Shown here: piece by piece, positions 40,411 through 48,788 of the stretch
Numbering within the stretch: position 1 is the first letter of the stretch
Layout: every line of letters starts with the position of its first letter
DNA from: Gillisia xinjiangensis
Lineage (GTDB): Bacteria; Bacteroidota; Bacteroidia; Flavobacteriales; Flavobacteriaceae
Assembly: GCF_046298265.1 (NCBI RefSeq)
Contig: NZ_JBKAHK010000004.1
Coordinates: 248,001-312,000 of the forward strand
Reading direction: 5' to 3'
Length of the DNA: 64,000 nucleotides
Notes under the pieces: model-generated
What the model was told of the DNA's origin: nothing
Database searches by the model: none
The model's input: only the letters and a program-made list of their open reading frames with translations
Program-made: the position numbers and the translations under genes

Positions 40411-42867
40411 TTAATCCTCATTAAGATTTTGCAGGGCCGTTTCCATATCGATCCCTTTTCCCAACACCTCTTTAAAAATATCACCCATCTTATCGATACG
40501 GCCGGGCATGGTTTTTATAGTATAATCTTCCATCTTTAAACCTGGTTTCACCTCATCCCACTTTAAAGGCGCTGAAACCGTAGCACCCGGTTTTGGTCTC
40601 ACACAATATGGCGCAGCCAGGGTTTGTCCTTTGCGGTTCTGAAGATAATCCAGGTAGATCTTCTTTCCCCTTTTCTTGATATTTCGTTCCATGCTGGTGA
40701 TCTCCGGAAGCATTTCGTGAATGAAATAGCACATCAGTTTGGTGAAATCCCGGCCTTCCTCATAGGTGTATTTTCCTTCCAAAGGAATATAGATATGCAG
40801 GCCGCTGGAGCCCGAGGTCTTACAGTAACCTTTAATCTTTGCCTTATCCAAAACCTCCTTTGCAGCCCGGGCCACTTCTATCACTTCCTCAAAACTGTTT
40901 TTTTCTGAAGGATCTATATCTATCACCGTAAAATCCGGCTTATCAGGATGCTGAATGCGGGAACTCCACGGGTTGATCTCTATACACCCCAGGTTTGCCA
41001 TATAAAGCAGGGTAGCTTCATTCTGGCACAAAAGATATTCTATATCCTTGTTGGATGACTTTGAGTGTACCCTGAAAGTTTCTATCCATTCCGGCAGTAT
41101 GCCTTCATTATCTTTCTGATAGAATCCCGGTTGATCAATCCCGTTGGGATGCCGGTGTAAATTCTCGGGCCTGTCTATCAAATAGGGCAAAATAACATCA
41201 GACACCTTGATATAATAATCTATAAGGTCATATTTTCTGAAACCCGATTCCGGCCAGTAGATCTTATCCAGGTTGGTGAAGGGAACTTCAATGCCGTCAA
41301 TTTTTAGGTGACCTGCTTTCGCTGACCCTTTATCGGTGGAAGTTTCGCTTATACTTTCGGGATTTTCCACCACCTTTTCTCCGGTGATTTCAGTCAGGCT
41401 TTTATCATTCCGCAGGCCTTTGAATTCGGGATGCCGTAACCTTCCTGTTTTGGTCCATTCGGTAAAGTGAACTTCACAAATAAGTTGGGGTTTCAACCAG
41501 TGCGGTGTTCTGCCTTTTAAATTGATCTTCTTATCAAACGGACTTTCTACCGATTCCAGTTTTCTGAATTTTACCAGCAGTTTTTTTTGCTCTGCTTCTG
41601 AAAAACCGGAACCACAATTCCCGATATATGTAAGCTTTTCCTCTTTATACATTCCAAGGATAAGAGAACCAAAAAGAGAACCCCCGCTTTCAGAATTGGT
41701 GTACCCGCATATAATTGCCTCGGTGCTTTGAACTGCCTTAATTTTTAGCCAGTTCTCACTCCGGTACCCCGGACTGTATTTTGAATCGGCTTTTTTGGCG
41801 ATCACCCCTTCCATCCCTGCATCTATGGCCCGCTTGTAAAAAGCACTTCCCATTCCTTCCATATGATCACAGTAATAGGTGTGATAGGTACCTTCAATAA
41901 CTTCTTCTATCAGGGATTTGCGCTCAACCAGCGGCAGATCAAGCATACTCAAGCCATTGAGATATAACATATCAAATACATAAAACCGCAATTCTCCCAG
42001 GGTATGTTCATCGTAATTCTGCAATTTCTGAAAATCGGGTACTCCTTTTTTATCCACGATTACAACTTCGCCGTCCAAAATCACATTATGTGGAATTTGT
42101 TCCAAATCACGTTTCAATCTTGAAAATTTCGAATTAAAGGAGATTCCGTTGCGGGAATAAAGCGCTGCTTTTCCGTCTTTAATATTAGCGATCATCCTGT
42201 ACCCGTCCCATTTGAGTTCGTAGATCCATTTGGGATCGTTAAAGATCTTTTTGGTGGCGGTGGCCAGCATGGGTTTTATGGTTTCTGTTGGCTGAAGGCT
42301 TTTAACTTTTGGGGCCGGTATTTTTTTCATATCCCTTTTGGGAGAGAAATCTTCGGCATCATAAGAGAGATCGGTAGAAAAATCGTCGGTTTTTTTGATG
42401 AGCAACCATTGGTTTCCTTTATCTTCCCGGTTGGTCTTTACAAGAGCAAATGTTCCTTTGATCTTTTTCCCGAAGAATTCCAGCTTTAAATCTCCCTTTA
42501 CAAATTGTTCCAGCAGTTCCTTTTTGGAGAGATCCCCGGTTCCTTTATAAATACCTTCATCCCAGATCTTCATCTCCCCTGCTCCATAATTCCCCTTTGG
42601 AATAGTCCCCTGAAATGTCAAATATTCGATGGGATGATCCTCTGTCTGGATAGCAAGCCTCTTATCCGCCGGATTCATGGAAGGTCCCCTGGGTACCGCC
42701 CAGCTTTTCAAAGTGCCCTGCATTTCCAGCCGGAGGTCATAATGCAGGCGGGTTGCCTGGTGACGCTGGATCACAAACCGCAGGTCCCCTTTACTTTTCG
42801 GAATGGAACCTTTTGGCTCGGGGGTACTATTAAAATCGCGCTTCTTGAAATATTCTTCTAAGCTCAT
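40411..42867 (-). CDS. ligD: multifunctional DNA ligase D (end joining)
   Basis: 818 residues in the order phosphoesterase - ligase - polymerase/primase. The phosphoesterase (about 1-150) has RHQATRLHYDLRLEM and SWAVPRGPS. The ATP-dependent ligase (about 200-500) carries the adenylated Lys219 in ELKWDGYR and EGVIAKKADSKY. The polymerase (about 525-815) has HRHPNGIDQPGFYQKD, FTVIDIDPSE with the metal-binding aspartates, and GSSGLHIYIPL. LigD trims, fills and seals double-strand breaks held by Ku. Its start codon abuts the stop of ku (42867/42868), so the two are co-translated. All key residues seem intact. Confidence 0.97.
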   Translation of the reverse strand: MSLEEYFKKRDFNSTPEPKGSIPKSKGDLRFVIQRHQATRLHYDLRLEMQGTLKSWAVPRGPSMNPADKRLAIQTEDHPIEYLTFQGTIPKGNYGAGEMKIWDEGIYKGTGDLSKKELLEQFVKGDLKLEFFGKKIKGTFALVKTNREDKGNQWLLIKKTDDFSTDLSYDAEDFSPKRDMKKIPAPKVKSLQPTETIKPMLATATKKIFNDPKWIYELKWDGYRMIANIKDGKAALYSRNGISFNSKFSRLKRDLEQIPHNVILDGEVVIVDKKGVPDFQKLQNYDEHTLGELRFYVFDMLYLNGLSMLDLPLVERKSLIEEVIEGTYHTYYCDHMEGMGSAFYKRAIDAGMEGVIAKKADSKYSPGYRSENWLKIKAVQSTEAIICGYTNSESGGSLFGSLILGMYKEEKLTYIGNCGSGFSEAEQKKLLVKFRKLESVESPFDKKINLKGRTPHWLKPQLICEVHFTEWTKTGRLRHPEFKGLRNDKSLTEITGEKVVENPESISETSTDKGSAKAGHLKIDGIEVPFTNLDKIYWPESGFRKYDLIDYYIKVSDVILPYLIDRPENLHRHPNGIDQPGFYQKDNEGILPEWIETFRVHSKSSNKDIEYLLCQNEATLLYMANLGCIEINPWSSRIQHPDKPDFTVIDIDPSEKNSFEEVIEVARAAKEVLDKAKIKGYCKTSGSSGLHIYIPLEGKYTYEEGRDFTKLMCYFIHEMLPEITSMERNIKKRGKKIYLDYLQNRKGQTLAAPYCVRPKPGATVSAPLKWDEVKPGLKMEDYTIKTMPGRIDKMGDIFKEVLGKGIDMETALQNLNED

Positions 42868-43641
42868 TTAGGAAGCCTTGGTTTTCTTTTTTTCAAGGCT
42901 CGCCTTAAGCTGGGCCATAAGATCTGATGCGGCGGTGGGTTTGCTCTCGTATTTGGAAGCTTTGGCCTTTTTCCCGGCACTTTTGGAATTTATGATCTTC
43001 ATCAATTGATCATTATACACATCTTTAAATTTCTCCAACTTAAAATTTGTGGTGTACTGTTCTATAAGTGAAATGGCCATATCCACTTCCTTTTTGGTCA
43101 CCTTGGTATCTGGTAATTTTAATTCTCCCGGATCGCGGATCTCATCGGAAAAACGTATTACATGCAACACGAGGGCATCTTTATATAATCCCACCAGGCT
43201 CAGGTGTTCTTTTTGCCGCATTACAAAGGTGGCAACACCAAGTTTTTTGGTTTTTTTCAGGGCTTCACGAAGCAAATTATAGGATTTCCCGCCCTCTTTT
43301 TGAGGCTCGAGAAAATAGGGTTTTTTAAACAGCACATCGGCTACCTCATTCTCCTCAATGAATTCCTCAATATCTATTGTCTTGCTTTTCTTCATGTTGG
43401 CATTTTCAAAATCCTCATCTTCCAATACCACGTATTTTTCGCCCTGCTTAAAACCTTTTACGATATCATCCCACTCTACCTCTTTGCCCGTATCTTCATT
43501 CACTCTTTTATAGCGTATCCGGGCATTGTCATGTTTGTCCAGCATATCAAGGTCTATCTTCCTGTCTTCAGATCCCGAATATAATTTTACGGGAATTGAA
43601 ACCAGGCCAAATTGTATTGAACCATTCCAAATCGATCTCAT
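42868..43641 (-). CDS. ku: non-homologous end-joining protein Ku
   Basis: 257 residues. The bacterial Ku core begins RSIWNGSIQFGLVSIPVKLY (2-21), the classic start, and continues with ERYKRVNEDTG-like NARIRYKRVNEDTGKEVEWD and MRQKEHLSLVGLYKDALVLH. A lysine-rich C-terminal tail with KKAKASKYESKP follows, as in Ku proteins that recruit LigD. It binds DNA ends as a homodimer ring. First gene of the ku-ligD operon; a 7-bp inverted repeat lies in its upstream region. Confidence 0.96.
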   Translation of the reverse strand: MRSIWNGSIQFGLVSIPVKLYSGSEDRKIDLDMLDKHDNARIRYKRVNEDTGKEVEWDDIVKGFKQGEKYVVLEDEDFENANMKKSKTIDIEEFIEENEVADVLFKKPYFLEPQKEGGKSYNLLREALKKTKKLGVATFVMRQKEHLSLVGLYKDALVLHVIRFSDEIRDPGELKLPDTKVTKKEVDMAISLIEQYTTNFKLEKFKDVYNDQLMKIINSKSAGKKAKASKYESKPTAASDLMAQLKASLEKKKTKAS

Positions 43642-43663
43642 AATTTTTATCTTATTTGAAAAA

Positions 43664-43689
43664 AAGTAACCATCACACGGAAGTTACTT
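43664..43689 (-). promoter_or_regulatory. inverted repeat upstream of ku
   Basis: AAGTAAC and GTTACTT are separated by 12 bases, 23 bases before the ku start codon. It could be a regulator site, but with short arms it may be chance. Confidence 0.3.
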
Positions 43690-43822
43690 CCCTGATTTAT
43701 ACTTAAAAACCCTCAAAGAGATTAAATTAATACTTTTCCATGCCTCATTTCTTCAATTTATTAAAACTTTAGCGTATTCAGGAGGTGCGAAGCTTAAAAA
43801 TGACGATGCCGGATGCCAGCAT

Positions 43823-43849
43823 AAAAAAACCGAAACCTATTGGCTCCGG
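43823..43849 (-). terminator. rho-independent terminator after the EEP-family gene
   Basis: On the minus strand CCGGAGCC pairs with GGTTTCGG (two G-U pairs) around an AATA loop and is followed by TTTTTTT. It lies about 105 bases past the stop at 43956. The remaining sequence between here and ku holds no gene. Confidence 0.7.
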
Positions 43850-43955
43850 CTTCAAGATCAATTGGAAACCTTGTGTTATTTCAGCAGGGCATTAATTATC
43901 GTATTTTTAATGAACCCCACGGCTTTAGTTCTTATAATCACCTCATCACCAACAA

Positions 43956-44807
43956 TCACTTCCCTGGTACTATCGCCTGCATCTCCTGGCTACCATCCAA
44001 AAATTCAAACTCGGCCCACACTGGAAGATGATCCGAGATGCGGCGCACCGCTTTCATATCGGGGAATTTTTTATAGATCAAAACCACCCCGGAACTTAAA
44101 AGCTGAAGGTTATTGGAATTATAGAAGATATTATCGTATTCAGATGCAAGGCATTCTTCTCCCACGCATTCCATTTTCATAGTGGTTTTTTGGTTTTGCA
44201 ACACGGGCCGATATCCTATTTTCTTCAGCGGATTAAATACGGTGTGGCTCTGCGGAACATTAAAGTCTCCCAAAAAGATCAGGTTTTTACCGGGATATTT
44301 TCCGGGCAGAAATTTGAAGTATTTGATCTCGGTTTCCGGTTGCTTCTTTTTGGGAACGGCGTGAAAACTTACCAGCGTAAATGGTTTTCCTTTATAGCTG
44401 AAATCCATCATATAGGGTTCCCTATCTATCTCAGCTACATAATTTTGATCCAGCCAGGCTTTCTCCATCTGTTTTACGGTTGCCGATTTCCATAAAAATG
44501 CATAGCGCTCTGTCGCGTAAGGCGTACTTTGTGTTGGGTCACTTACCAAGTACTTCCATTTTGCTCCTTTCCGGTTAAGCTCATCTGCCAGTTTTGCAAC
44601 CGCCCGGGAACCTCCATAACCAGCCACCACTTCCTGAAGAGCCACAAGGTCAAAATCCTTCAGCGTATTTGCCATAAAATTGATTTCAGCTTCTGTTTTG
44701 GTCTTACCAAAGTTCTGAAGATTCCAGGAAGATATCTTTACCTGGGCAATGAGAAGGGTATTACAGAAAAACAGCAAAAAGATTAATAGAATTCGGGTTT
44801 TCAACAC
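43956..44807 (-). CDS. exported endonuclease/exonuclease/phosphatase-family protein
   Basis: 283 residues. Signal peptide about 1-21 (ending LLIAQ). The EEP fold is read from ISSWNLQNFGKTK (24-36), DFDLVALQEVVAG (catalytic Glu), LIFLGDFNVPQSHT (Asp/Asn pair), and the closing ISDHLPVWAEF (Asp-His pair). These are the metal and catalytic residues of DNase I-like enzymes. The substrate may be extracellular DNA, a sphingolipid or a phosphoinositide; the compact size with few insertions suggests a nuclease-like use. The DUF6150 gene lies 39 bases upstream on the same strand, so the two may be one operon. A terminator lies at 43823. Confidence 0.85.
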   Translation of the reverse strand: MLKTRILLIFLLFFCNTLLIAQVKISSWNLQNFGKTKTEAEINFMANTLKDFDLVALQEVVAGYGGSRAVAKLADELNRKGAKWKYLVSDPTQSTPYATERYAFLWKSATVKQMEKAWLDQNYVAEIDREPYMMDFSYKGKPFTLVSFHAVPKKKQPETEIKYFKFLPGKYPGKNLIFLGDFNVPQSHTVFNPLKKIGYRPVLQNQKTTMKMECVGEECLASEYDNIFYNSNNLQLLSSGVVLIYKKFPDMKAVRRISDHLPVWAEFEFLDGSQEMQAIVPGK

Positions 44808-44846
44808 TGGAGTTTTTTTAAAAGAGAATAATTTGGTTTGTAGTTG

Positions 44847-45275
44847 TTAGGTTTTGCTGCAATACAATTGCTTCTTTTCCTCATTCCTCCACCCTGCCTG
44901 GTTTCTGAATTTCACATAAAAGATCTTAAGATCGGCCTGGGTTTGAAAGTTGGTGAAGAATATCTTCCATTGCGCCTGATTCACAAAATCTGGGTAGAAC
45001 CATAGGCCGTCGCAATCTGTTGCCTGGTTTTGAAAATCTACCCGAAACACGTTTAGGTCCGCCTGGGTTTCAAACTTCACTTCGTACACTTTTACATCGG
45101 CCTGGGTGGCGAATTTAACGGGAAATACCGTTTGGGAAAAGAGCGGTGAAACATAAGGCTTAGAACTAAAATCCCTAAAATTCTTCTTGTAAAAGTCCCG
45201 TTGAAATTGAAAATTACCTTCATATTTTATAATGAATTTTGATTCTGTTTGAAAATTCTGGACACTGTGTTTCAT
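44847..45275 (-). CDS. DUF6150 family repeat protein
   Basis: 142 residues, no obvious signal peptide. It consists of short beta-strand repeats of about 14 residues with a recurring Phe-x-x-Gln-Ala or Thr-Gln-Ala-Asp element: KFATQADVKVYEV, KFETQADLNVFRV, DFQNQATDCDGLWFYP, DFVNQAQWKIFFT, NFQTQADLKIFYV and KFRNQAGWRN. This is the pattern of DUF6150 proteins, whose role is unknown. It lies 39 bases upstream of the EEP-family gene. Confidence 0.75.
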   Translation of the reverse strand: MKHSVQNFQTESKFIIKYEGNFQFQRDFYKKNFRDFSSKPYVSPLFSQTVFPVKFATQADVKVYEVKFETQADLNVFRVDFQNQATDCDGLWFYPDFVNQAQWKIFFTNFQTQADLKIFYVKFRNQAGWRNEEKKQLYCSKT

Positions 45276-45525
45276 CTAATTTTTGCCTTCTGAATTTCTT
45301 CCCAAATTAGGCTTTATTAATCGATTCTAAAAAAGGAAAACCGTAATCCAACGCGAATTTGCTCAGATTTTTTAAGCAGGTGAAATTTCAATCATCACCT
45401 GTTTTACAAGTTCTTTCGGATAAATCCTTCAGAAGAAAAGCTTAAAAAAAAAGGTTATGTTATAGAACATTTTGGATTATAATATAGATCTCAGTTCTGA
45501 ATTGCCATTTTCGCTTTGTATCTTT

Positions 45526-45702
45526 TTAACCATAAAGTACACCAAAAAAAAATACCGAGGACACAAAGAAAAAGTGATGATTGGAAATGAATCATGGATA
45601 ATTATTGAGTTGGAAATTAGAAAAGGACTACTTGACAGCAATGCCGAATGGTATAGCAAGACTTGGCGAACTTTGTGTAAACTTTATGTCCTTTGTGATT
45701 AA
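45526..45702 (+). mobile_element. fossil of a GxxExxY-type element with CTTTGTG inverted ends
   Basis: The left end TTAACCATAAAGTACACC and the right end CTTTATGTCCTTTGTGATTAA are imperfect inverted repeats. The frame across the element reads TIKYTKKKYRGHKEK, then WIIIELEIRKGLLDSNAEWY. That second part resembles the start of GxxExxY proteins (I-I-x-x-A-x-E-V-H-K-x-x-G-P-G-L-L-E-S-x-Y) with gaps. The N-terminal TTK/HKG-like part is what translation of these repeat ends always gives. It is non-functional. The rest of the gap 45276-45765 shows nothing. Confidence 0.5.
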
Positions 45703-45765
45703 AGAAAGTACCTTTCTGCAATTTCCTGAAACAGTACCAAAAAATTCAATTTATTTCCCCGGTAA

Positions 45766-46665
45766 TTAATAATAGGCATCAAGATTTTTTTGGAGTTGTG
45801 CAATGATGTCCTTCCGCAGGCTTTCCGGCTCAAGCACCTTTACCTGGTCCCCGTGAGAAAGGATCTCCATCTTAAAATCGTGGGTTGGCGCCAGGTGATA
45901 TTTGAAGCGGTGCTCATTTTTATCTTTCAGAATTTCCTGCTGACTCGCATGCAGGGGCAATGAATTGATGTAACGGCCTTCCTGGGGTGTAAAGGAAAGA
46001 ACGATTTTTTGAGGTTTTTCCCCGGTGCCGTTAATGATCCCAAAAATATCCCTAAACTCCTCCACCGGGTCATAATCCTTTATTTCCCTGAATTTCTTGC
46101 CACTTATTTCAAGCTTGCTTATTCTATCTAAACTGAAATTCTTGATTTTTTCATCCCGTGTATCCTGTGCCAATAGATACCAACGGTTGCGTGATTCCTT
46201 AATAGCGACAGTTCGGACTGTTCTTTCGGTAATGGAAGAATCGTAATACTTTTTATAGGTGAAATTCACCTCCAGCCTGTTCCGTATCGCATGCAGGAGT
46301 CCGTGCATATGTTCTGTACCAAGAGCTTTTCTATTCTCGAAGATGAGATGATTCCCAAAACTGTTCCCCATTTTGATGGCATTAAAAAGATCGAAAGTTT
46401 CCATAAGTCTTTCAGACTGCGCTTCCCTCCCATCTTCTGCTATGTAATACAGGTTTTGGGATTTGTCACATTTGATCTCTATTTTGTAATTGTCATCAAT
46501 CTCTTTCATATCCCGCTGAAAAGTGCGGATAGAACAGGTAAGTTTGTCTTCGGACAGCGTTTCCTGTAAACGCAAAAAATTCTGAATATCTTCAAAAGAT
46601 GAAGGACGTTTAGAGAGTTGATGTATGATAAAGCGATGACGTTGCAATCCTTCCTGTCTTGACAT
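45766..46665 (-). CDS. WYL-domain transcriptional regulator
   Basis: 299 residues. An N-terminal helix-turn-helix (about 5-70; RTFQRDMKEIDDNYKIEI is the recognition end) is followed by a WYL domain (about 130-205) with AIRNRLEVNFTYKKYYDSSI and ESRNRWYLLAQDTRD, and a WCX-like C-terminal extension (to about 295). WYL regulators sense nucleic acids or small ligands and often control DNA repair or defence genes. Ku/LigD and the exported EEP-family gene are neighbours on the same strand, but no link is proven. The gene upstream (YqiA-type) is on the same strand 44 bases away. Confidence 0.88.
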   Translation of the reverse strand: MSRQEGLQRHRFIIHQLSKRPSSFEDIQNFLRLQETLSEDKLTCSIRTFQRDMKEIDDNYKIEIKCDKSQNLYYIAEDGREAQSERLMETFDLFNAIKMGNSFGNHLIFENRKALGTEHMHGLLHAIRNRLEVNFTYKKYYDSSITERTVRTVAIKESRNRWYLLAQDTRDEKIKNFSLDRISKLEISGKKFREIKDYDPVEEFRDIFGIINGTGEKPQKIVLSFTPQEGRYINSLPLHASQQEILKDKNEHRFKYHLAPTHDFKMEILSHGDQVKVLEPESLRKDIIAQLQKNLDAYY

Positions 46666-46709
46666 AAATTTAATTTTTAAAAAACCAATATAAAACCATA
46701 TCGGGACAT

Positions 46710-47225
46710 TTAATGACGCTGTTTGATATATTTTCCCAAAACCTGCGTGAAAAAATTTTCAACTTCGTCCTCAAATACATGCACAGGTATGCTGTGGGCG
46801 AGTTTTGGCCGGATATGAAGGTGAAAGTCTGTAAACTCATTGTATTTTTCTGAAATGAAATTCATAGTGTCTGCGGGATTTACCACATTATCATCGGCAC
46901 CAAGCACAAAATGCTTCAGGGTATAGGAATTTATCGCTTCAGAAGGTATGATTTGCTCCACAGAACGTTTTCTTAAAGCCGGATTGAATAGCAATGCTGG
47001 TTTCTTTAAAACTGTAGAAACATAATATGCAGCGAAGCCTCCTATACTGCTTCCTATCACCACATCTATTCCCGCTTTTCCATATTTTTCCACGATACTT
47101 TCTATTGCATCCGGGTTGTTATAGTAATTCAGATTAGGCGCGCTTACCTCCCCAAATCTTCCCAAAATAGTTCTTTTTTCCTCGCTCAATTTGCTTTCCA
47201 AGCCGTGTAAATAAAGTATTTTCAT
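46710..47225 (-). CDS. YqiA/YcfP-type alpha/beta-hydrolase
   Basis: 171 residues. MKILYLHGLESKLSEEKRTI (1-20) and VVIGSSIGGFAAYYVS, whose Ser lies in the nucleophile elbow GSSIGG, identify the YqiA/YcfP esterase group. NPALRKRSVEQIIP follows the elbow. HSIP near residue 148 may supply the catalytic His. The protein is small and cytosolic; esterase activity is likely but the natural substrate is unknown. Together with the WYL regulator it may form a two-gene unit. Confidence 0.82.
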   Translation of the reverse strand: MKILYLHGLESKLSEEKRTILGRFGEVSAPNLNYYNNPDAIESIVEKYGKAGIDVVIGSSIGGFAAYYVSTVLKKPALLFNPALRKRSVEQIIPSEAINSYTLKHFVLGADDNVVNPADTMNFISEKYNEFTDFHLHIRPKLAHSIPVHVFEDEVENFFTQVLGKYIKQRH

Positions 47226-47389
47226 AAGTAAGTATTTATTGTTTTTTTAAGGTTTAAATCAAAGAAAGGGAAAGCACACGCCAATTAATGTCGTCTAACC
47301 TTATAATTGTAATTCTTTTTTTTTCTAAAGATCCTTCCTTCTGCAAGGTTCCCCTCCCGGCTTTTTAAAAAATCCGGGTAATTAAAAAT

Positions 47390-47448
47390 CTTGGGGTAAC
47401 CGAAAAAAGTATGAATTGAATAATACTTTTAATAATTCAAGGCAAGCC
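47390..47448. repeat. imperfect direct repeat, left flank of nos cluster
   Basis: CTTGGGG ... GTATG ... AATACTTTTAATAATTCAAG GCAAGCC. The last 27 bases (47422-47448) match 54943-54969 beyond nosY with three substitutions; CTTGGGG and GTATG recur in the same order. The AAACCCTCAATGAGGGA palindrome follows near 47483. No other feature was found in the 415-base gap except the promoter. Confidence 0.5.
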
Positions 47449-47608
47449 AGCCTGAATGAATCGGGCAGGCCTCGGGGAAACAAACCCTCAATGAGGGATT
47501 AAAACCCAGATTTTTTTAAATGCTATTATTTCATGCTTTAACAAGACAAGTTCCTCCGAAATTTAACTTTTTATGATTTTGGTCATATAATAAAAAAGAC
47601 AACAACTT

Positions 47609-47616
47609 TAAATTTG
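47609..47616 (+). promoter_or_regulatory. -7 box of the nos cluster promoter
   Basis: TAAATTTG matches the Bacteroidota -7 consensus TAnnTTTG and lies 24 bases before the cytochrome c start. No TTG sits at the ideal distance. A TATGA-N6-TCATA inverted repeat at 47572-47587, just upstream, might bind a regulator. Confidence 0.5.
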
Positions 47617-47640
47617 TGACAATTAATTAAACATAAACAA

Positions 47641-48150
47641 ATGAGAAAATTATCAAATTTTATTCTGTTTTTATTCACCCTTGCCGTTTTTACGGGCTGC
47701 GGGGATTCAGAAAAAAAAGAGAAGGAAGATATTAAAATCGAAGATTACAGCAAGGAAAATCCTAAAAAAGAAGCTCCTGCCACCAGCTCAGGAGATATGG
47801 TGGATATGTCCAATAAAGGCATAGGACCCATAAAATCAGTATCCCTGGATGCCGAAATTGATAAAGCGCTTGCTGTAAAGGGAGAAACAGTTTTTAAGAA
47901 TATGTGTACCGCCTGCCATAAAACCGATAAAAAATTCATTGGTCCGGCAATGGTAGGAATAACCGAACGCCGCTCACCTGAATGGATCATGAACATGATC
48001 CTGAATCCTCAGGAAATGATCGCCAAAGATCCTATTGCAAAACAATTGCTTTTAGAATCCAACATGGCAATAATGGCCAATCAAAACCTAACCGAGGAGG
48101 AAGCAAGATCTATTCTTGAATATTTCAGGTCTCTTGATGACGAGAAATAA
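47641..48150 (+). CDS. c-type cytochrome lipoprotein of the nos cluster
   Basis: 169 residues. The signal peptide ends with lipobox FTGC (Cys20). One haem-c site: NMCTACHK with Cys89, Cys92 and His93; IGPAMVGITERR and NMILNPQEMIAKDPIA follow, and an axial Met is probable in MAIMANQNLT. The fold resembles cytochrome c class I. As the first gene of the nos cluster, it most likely delivers electrons to NosZ, as proposed for clade II nos clusters. It is anchored by lipid, facing the periplasm. Confidence 0.9.
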   Translation: MRKLSNFILFLFTLAVFTGCGDSEKKEKEDIKIEDYSKENPKKEAPATSSGDMVDMSNKGIGPIKSVSLDAEIDKALAVKGETVFKNMCTACHKTDKKFIGPAMVGITERRSPEWIMNMILNPQEMIAKDPIAKQLLLESNMAIMANQNLTEEEARSILEYFRSLDDEK

Positions 48151-48184
48151 AAATTAAATTTTAATCTAACCAAAAACGCTTAAT

Positions 48185-48772
48185 ATGAAAACAAGATCTT
48201 TTTTATTTGCTTATCTTATAATGGCAGGCACAATGCTGTTTGTAGGATGTAAAGAAAAACCCTCAGAGGAAGTAACTTCCACTGATACCGAGGAAACCAC
48301 CGATGCTGCTTCCAATCGCGGCCAGGCTTTTATCGATGATGAAAATTCTGAACCAAATGCTCTGAACACCGCTATCAATTCTCCAGATCATACCACCCTG
48401 GTTGCTGCGGTACAAGCTGCTGAAGTTGAAAATGCACTTGTAAACGTTGGTCCCCTTTCGGTTTTCGCACCTACCAACGCCGCATTTGACAAGTTACCGG
48501 CAGGCACTTTGGATGACCTTCTGAAACCTGAGAACAAGGAAAAACTTGCAAATATCCTAATAAATCATGTGGCGCCAGGCAATTACCCAATTGAAACCCT
48601 GAAAAAAAATGTTGAAAAAGGGCGTACTCTATATATGGCATCCGGGGAATATGTTCCGGTAACCCAGGAAGGTGAGGACATCTATGTAGGAGGAACAAAA
48701 ATTCTTGCCTCTATAAATGTTAGCAATGGCTGGGTTCACATAATAGAAGATATCATTTTACCAAAAAATTAA
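48185..48772 (+). CDS. fasciclin (FAS1) domain lipoprotein
   Basis: 195 residues. The lipobox is FVGC (Cys21). A FAS1 domain fills about 55-194: HTTLVAAVQAAEVENALVNV, GPLSVFAPTNAAFDKLPAGT and the closing VSNGWVHIIEDIILP. FAS1 domains mediate binding to other proteins or surfaces. A FAS1 gene between the cytochrome and nosZ recurs in nos clusters of Bacteroidota, from memory, but its job in N2O reduction is not established. Gaps to its neighbours are 34 and 16 bases, so it belongs to one operon. Confidence 0.9.
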   Translation: MKTRSFLFAYLIMAGTMLFVGCKEKPSEEVTSTDTEETTDAASNRGQAFIDDENSEPNALNTAINSPDHTTLVAAVQAAEVENALVNVGPLSVFAPTNAAFDKLPAGTLDDLLKPENKEKLANILINHVAPGNYPIETLKKNVEKGRTLYMASGEYVPVTQEGEDIYVGGTKILASINVSNGWVHIIEDIILPKN

Positions 48773-48788
48773 TCAAACAAAAACAATA

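Noticed and set aside
45472..45702. 76-codon open frame as a real gene
   Set aside because: It runs across the inverted ends of a repeat element and only vaguely matches a damaged GxxExxY start; treated as a fossil.
47572..47587. TATGA-N6-TCATA as a Crp/Fnr-type site before the nos cluster
   Set aside because: It does not match the TTGAT-N4-ATCAA consensus and the arms are only five bases; mentioned only as a weak possibility.
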